Source of the DNA: JAJVID01 sp036565725
GTDB taxonomy: Bacteria > Acidobacteriota > Blastocatellia > RBC074
Length of the DNA: 24,386 nt
NCBI GenBank assembly: GCA_036565725.1
Contig: DATCXQ010000164.1
Span: 1 to 24,386 of the forward strand
Direction of reading: 5' to 3'
Within the stretch, counting starts at the first letter, position 1; each line of letters opens with the position of its first letter. This document shows positions 21,483 to 24,386 of this stretch, in pieces. The translations under genes and the position numbers were made by a program. Below the pieces are notes generated by a model, which ran no database searches, was not told the origin of the DNA, and saw only the letters and a list, made by a program, of their open reading frames with translations.

Positions 21483-22043
21483 ATGATAAACGGCAGAAGA
21501 GTTCTTTTACTCAACGCTTCATACGAGCCATTGAGTCTCGTGACCGCGCCGAAGGCTTTGGCGCTGGTGTGGCGGCGGGTGGCCGAAACGGTCGAAATTG
21601 ACAGGGGTGTCCGAATCCGTTCGCCGCGATTTGTTTTCGACGCGCCTTCGGTCATTCGTTTGACTCAATACATTGACGTGAGGTCGCGGCAGAACCGCGT
21701 GACCAACCGTCATCGCATATTCGCGCGCGATCGTTATTGCTGCCAGTATTGCGGCCGCCGGGGAACGGCGTTCGATCTGACGCTCGATCACATCCTGCCG
21801 AAATCGCGCGGCGGACGGACGTTGGCCGAAAACCTTGCGACCGCCTGCCGGGTTTGCAACAACCGCAAAGGTGATCGCACGCCCGAAGAAGCGCGGATGC
21901 CGCTGCTCACCAACCCTGCGGCGTTGTATTACGGATTGGAGCGGGCCGCATGGCGCGACGCGGCGCGGTCTCGCCCCGAATGGCGCAAATATCTCTTCCT
22001 CGAAGACGCCGAGCGTCACGTGGACGAGGTCATGGTCGCCTGA
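21483..22043 (+). CDS. HNH endonuclease
   Basis: A 186-residue protein of a widespread bacterial HNH family, recognised by the N-terminus RRVLLLNASYEPLSLV. The nuclease motif has CxxC at Cys87/Cys90, the LDHILPKSRGG core with Asp102-His103, Asn117, a second Cys pair Cys122/Cys125, and Asn126/Asn127-x-Lys after it. These Cys residues would bind a structural zinc, and the His103/Asn residues form the beta-beta-alpha metal active site. The start is ATG at 21483, only 15 bp after tRNA-Arg(TCT), with a weak GAGGCG upstream, so it may share the array transcript. Related proteins occur in many phyla without a firmly known role. HNH nucleases also accompany mobile introns and elements, so a role in mobility or maintenance of the array is possible but unproven. 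Confidence 0.92.
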   Translation: MINGRRVLLLNASYEPLSLVTAPKALALVWRRVAETVEIDRGVRIRSPRFVFDAPSVIRLTQYIDVRSRQNRVTNRHRIFARDRYCCQYCGRRGTAFDLTLDHILPKSRGGRTLAENLATACRVCNNRKGDRTPEEARMPLLTNPAALYYGLERAAWRDAARSRPEWRKYLFLEDAERHVDEVMVA

Positions 22044-22133
22044 GCTTTACCTCAATCGCATACGCCCACCGCGCGCAATCCGATTTGAACAGAATTTGGT
22101 TGCGCGCGTGGGGCTGAACAGGCCAACAGAAGG

Positions 22134-22210
22134 AAGCAAAAAAAGCAAAAAGTGGCAAAAAGGGCAAATGGCCTTTTTTTGCCCTTTTGCCACTTTTTGC
22201 TTTTTTGCTT
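22134..22210. repeat. Long A/T-tract palindrome after the HNH gene
   Basis: 22134-22165 (GCAAAAAGTGGCAAAAAGGG type) pairs with 22181-22210, with one or two bulged A, around a 15-nt loop. A T-rich tail follows. It could terminate the HNH transcript, or it may be a member of the palindromic repeats. Confidence 0.85.
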
Positions 22211-22293
22211 CTCATTCAGAGCCAAAGAATCGGCTGAGCGAATGGCCGGCGATAAAGGCTTTGCGATAGCCTTGGTTGCGCGGCTGGCCTTGC

Positions 22294-22322
22294 TTGACAG
22301 TCTTGCAATTCGTTTGCTAATT
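22294..22322 (+). promoter_or_regulatory. Sigma-70 promoter of tRNA-Val(GAC)
   Basis: A perfect TTGACA (22294-22299) and a 16- or 17-bp spacer to GCTAAT/CTAATT (22316-22322). The expected start point lies ~18 bp before the tRNA. None of the array tRNAs has such a box immediately upstream. Confidence 0.7.
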
Positions 22323-22346
22323 TGCCTACTTCTTGTAATTGTTTAT

Positions 22347-22418
<72 letters not shown>

Positions 22419-22446
22419 TTGAATTTTCAATGGGTACTTTCCGGGC

Positions 22447-22767
22447 TTGAATTATCTGGCCCGAAGTTCAACGTCAGCTCCCGAAGAGTTGTCTGATTAT
22501 GCGGATGCGATTTACGAATCGAACTACGTAGCTGCGATGATCGAGCGTCGCCCGACACATCGTCGCAGCAATCCGTGTGACAACCGCTGGCGTGGGACCT
22601 TACCTGAAGCGAATATCCTGATCCAGGAGCTTTTGGGACTGTCCACCAGTAAATTTTTAGATACGGAATTTGAGGACTACGGCCACTACCCTCGAATTTC
22701 GGGTCGCAGTCATTCATCGTTTGTCGTTCATCGTTTGCCGTCGCCCTGCGAGCTATTTGAGCGATGA
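22447..22767 (+). CDS. Doubtful small hypothetical protein before thrS
   Basis: An open frame of 106 codons starting with TTG. The first two thirds (APEELSDYADAIYESNY, EANILIQELLGL, FLDTEFEDYGHY) look plausible for a small acidic protein. The end is encoded by a dispersed-repeat-like stretch (CATCGTTTGTCGTTCATCG). No Shine-Dalgarno is evident and no family is recognised. It may equally be an untranslated leader of thrS; I see no T-box signature in it. Confidence 0.25.
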   Translation: MNYLARSSTSAPEELSDYADAIYESNYVAAMIERRPTHRRSNPCDNRWRGTLPEANILIQELLGLSTSKFLDTEFEDYGHYPRISGRSHSSFVVHRLPSPCELFER

Positions 22768-22805
22768 TCATTGACTAATGACCGATGACCAGCGACCGAT
22801 GAGAA

Positions 22806-24386
22806 ATGAGTGAGACAGCAGTGAGTGAAGAGAATAATCAGCAATCATCGAATTTATCGAGCCCTTCGGCTCTTGAAATTTTGAAACGACAGGATCGCGA
22901 GGGCGTGAAGAAGGCCATCGCCGCGCGCCTCTATCGTCACGGCGTCAAACAGGAAGAGCCTGTAGACCTTGGCTACGTCGTCAAAGATGGCGAGAGCGTG
23001 GAAGCTCTCACGCCTGAATCCGGCGACGAGGCGCTGGAGGTTTACCGCCATTCGACCGCGCACCTGTTGGCGGCGGCGGTGCTCGATCTTTATCCGGGGA
23101 CCAGGCTGGGCATCGGCCCGGCGTTGCTCGACGACCCGAAGGGCGGGTTCTATTACGACTTTCAGCGCGCGGACGGCGGGCGGTTCACGCCCGAGGATTT
23201 GCCGAAGATAGAGAAGCGCATGAAGGATCTGATCAAGCGCAATCTCGAATACCGGCGCGTCGAGATGCCCAAGGCCGAGGCCGAAGAGAAGTTCGCCGAG
23301 ATGGGCGAGCCGCTCAAATGCGAACTGATCGAAGAGAAAGGCGGCGAGCGGGTGAGCTGTTACACCATCGAAGGCACGCCGTTCATCGATTTCTGCCTCG
23401 GGCCGCACATCCCCTCGACGGGAAAAATCAAAGCGGTCAAATTGCTCTCGATCGCCGGCGCGCACTGGAGGGGCGACGAATCTCGCGAGCAAATGCAGCG
23501 CATCTACGGCACGTCGTTCTTCTCACAGGAAGAGCTCGACGAATGGGTCAAGCAGAAGGAAGAGGCCGAGAAGCGCGACCACCGACGACTGGGGCCTGAG
23601 CTTGATCTGTTCAGCGTCAGCGAGCTGATCGGGCCCGGTTTGGTCTTATGGCATCCGAACGGCGCGCTGATTCGCAAGATCATCGAGCAGTTCCTGAACG
23701 ACGAGCTTTACCGGCGCGGATACGGCTTCGTCAACACGCCGCACATCACGCAGTCGGAGCTGTTCAGAATCTCCGGTCACCTGCAGATGTACAAGGACGT
23801 GCTCTATCCGGGGCTGAAGGATGAGGAGGACGAGCGCATAGAATACCGGCTCAAGCCGATGAATTGCCCGTTCCACATCCAGATTTACAGTTCGCGCCAG
23901 CGTTCGTACCGCGACCTGCCGGTGCGGTTGGCCGAATACGGCACGGTCTATCGCTACGAGCGTTCGGGCGTCGCGCACGGGTTGATGCGGGCGCGTGGGT
24001 TCACGCAGGACGACGCGCACATCTTTTGCACGCCCGAGCAGTTGAAATCGGAGATCAAGGGCTGCCTTGATCTGGTGGACTTCGTCTTCAAGGCTTTCGG
24101 CTTCGAGTACAAGGCCGAGCTTTCGGTCCGTCACCTGACGGATCATTCGAAGTATCTAGGCTCGGACGAGGTCTGGCGCCTGGCCGAGACGGCGTTGACC
24201 GAGGCTTTGAACGAATACGGGTTACCGTATGCGCGAATGGAAGACGAGGCGGCGTTCTACGGGCCGAAGATCGACTTCAAGGTCGTGGACGCGATCAAAC
24301 GGCTGTGGCAGCTTTCGACGATTCAGGTCGATTTCAACCTGCCGCAGCGGTTCGACATCGAATACATCGGCTCGGACAACAAGCCG
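22806..24386 (+). CDS. thrS: Threonyl-tRNA synthetase (5' part, cut by window edge)
   Basis: 527 codons of a class II aminoacyl-tRNA synthetase that charges tRNA-Thr; the full protein should be ~650-680 residues. The start is ATG at 22806, with GTG at 22821 as the alternative. A divergent TGS-like region comes first. The editing domain follows, with HSTAH (His82, His86) and DFCLGPH (Cys197, His201), the residues that clear mischarged Ser. The catalytic domain has KPMNCPFH (zinc ligand Cys354), motif 2 YRYERSGVAHGLMRARGFTQ and zinc ligand His405; the third zinc ligand lies beyond the window. No obvious Shine-Dalgarno is seen. infC-rpmI-rplT often follows thrS. The frame is open to the right edge. 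Confidence 0.95.
   Translation, partial: MSETAVSEENNQQSSNLSSPSALEILKRQDREGVKKAIAARLYRHGVKQEEPVDLGYVVKDGESVEALTPESGDEALEVYRHSTAHLLAAAVLDLYPGTRLGIGPALLDDPKGGFYYDFQRADGGRFTPEDLPKIEKRMKDLIKRNLEYRRVEMPKAEAEEKFAEMGEPLKCELIEEKGGERVSCYTIEGTPFIDFCLGPHIPSTGKIKAVKLLSIAGAHWRGDESREQMQRIYGTSFFSQEELDEWVKQKEEAEKRDHRRLGPELDLFSVSELIGPGLVLWHPNGALIRKIIEQFLNDELYRRGYGFVNTPHITQSELFRISGHLQMYKDVLYPGLKDEEDERIEYRLKPMNCPFHIQIYSSRQRSYRDLPVRLAEYGTVYRYERSGVAHGLMRARGFTQDDAHIFCTPEQLKSEIKGCLDLVDFVFKAFGFEYKAELSVRHLTDHSKYLGSDEVWRLAETALTEALNEYGLPYARMEDEAAFYGPKIDFKVVDAIKRLWQLSTIQVDFNLPQRFDIEYIGSDNKP

Noticed and set aside
22419..22805. T-box or tmRNA in the thrS leader
   Set aside because: No T-box consensus (GGTGGNACCGCG type) and no tmRNA acceptor or tag sequence could be found.

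Overview
The window looks chromosomal. It comes from a GC-rich, Gram-negative, aerobic heterotroph. Lipoproteins, an RND-type periplasmic adaptor, glutaryl-CoA dehydrogenase and many intergenic palindromic repeats fit Acidobacteriota (a Blastocatellia-like lineage), but this placement is an inference from gene style and repeats and nothing in the window proves it.

Region 1 (1-7257) is a gene cassette transcribed rightward: a DUF5691-type helical-repeat protein, a MoxR-type AAA+ ATPase, a large DUF5682-type protein and a VWA (CoxE-like) protein. DUF5691, MoxR, DUF5682 and VWA genes recur together in bacteria, often with a SWIM zinc-finger gene that would lie left of this window. MoxR/VWA systems of this kind have been proposed from comparative genomics to be chaperone-like or conflict/defence machines. 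Here the cassette is interrupted by two smaller genes: a four-helix-bundle S23-like protein flanked by G-rich inverted repeats, and a small secreted protein.

Region 2 (7258-17450) holds metabolic and envelope genes: a secreted esterase, an APC amino-acid permease closely followed by a C45/phospholipase-B-like lipoprotein hydrolase, glutaryl-CoA dehydrogenase, a secreted protein with a Gly-Gln repeat, an RND/HlyD-type adaptor lipoprotein without an adjacent pump, and an amidase-signature enzyme with a TTG start. Several gaps hold long perfect or nested palindromes.

Region 3 (17451-22418) is the unusual part. A 3.4-kb array (18103-21468) contains 33 recognisable tRNA genes plus two degenerate tRNA-like genes, all on the + strand. 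Together they cover all 20 amino acids if the degenerate CAT gene is counted for Met. Many are structurally odd. All four leucine tRNAs lack the long variable arm that bacterial tRNA-Leu normally has. Two isoleucine-anticodon tRNAs (GAT and TAT) carry a 22-nt variable arm that tRNA-Ile normally lacks. Several tRNAs have C or A instead of U at position 33. An HNH endonuclease gene starts 15 bp after the last array tRNA. A separate, conventional tRNA-Val(GAC) with its own good promoter follows.

Region 4 (22419-24386) is a poorly defined stretch and then the first 527 codons of threonyl-tRNA synthetase, cut by the right edge. The array therefore sits between ordinary chromosomal genes.
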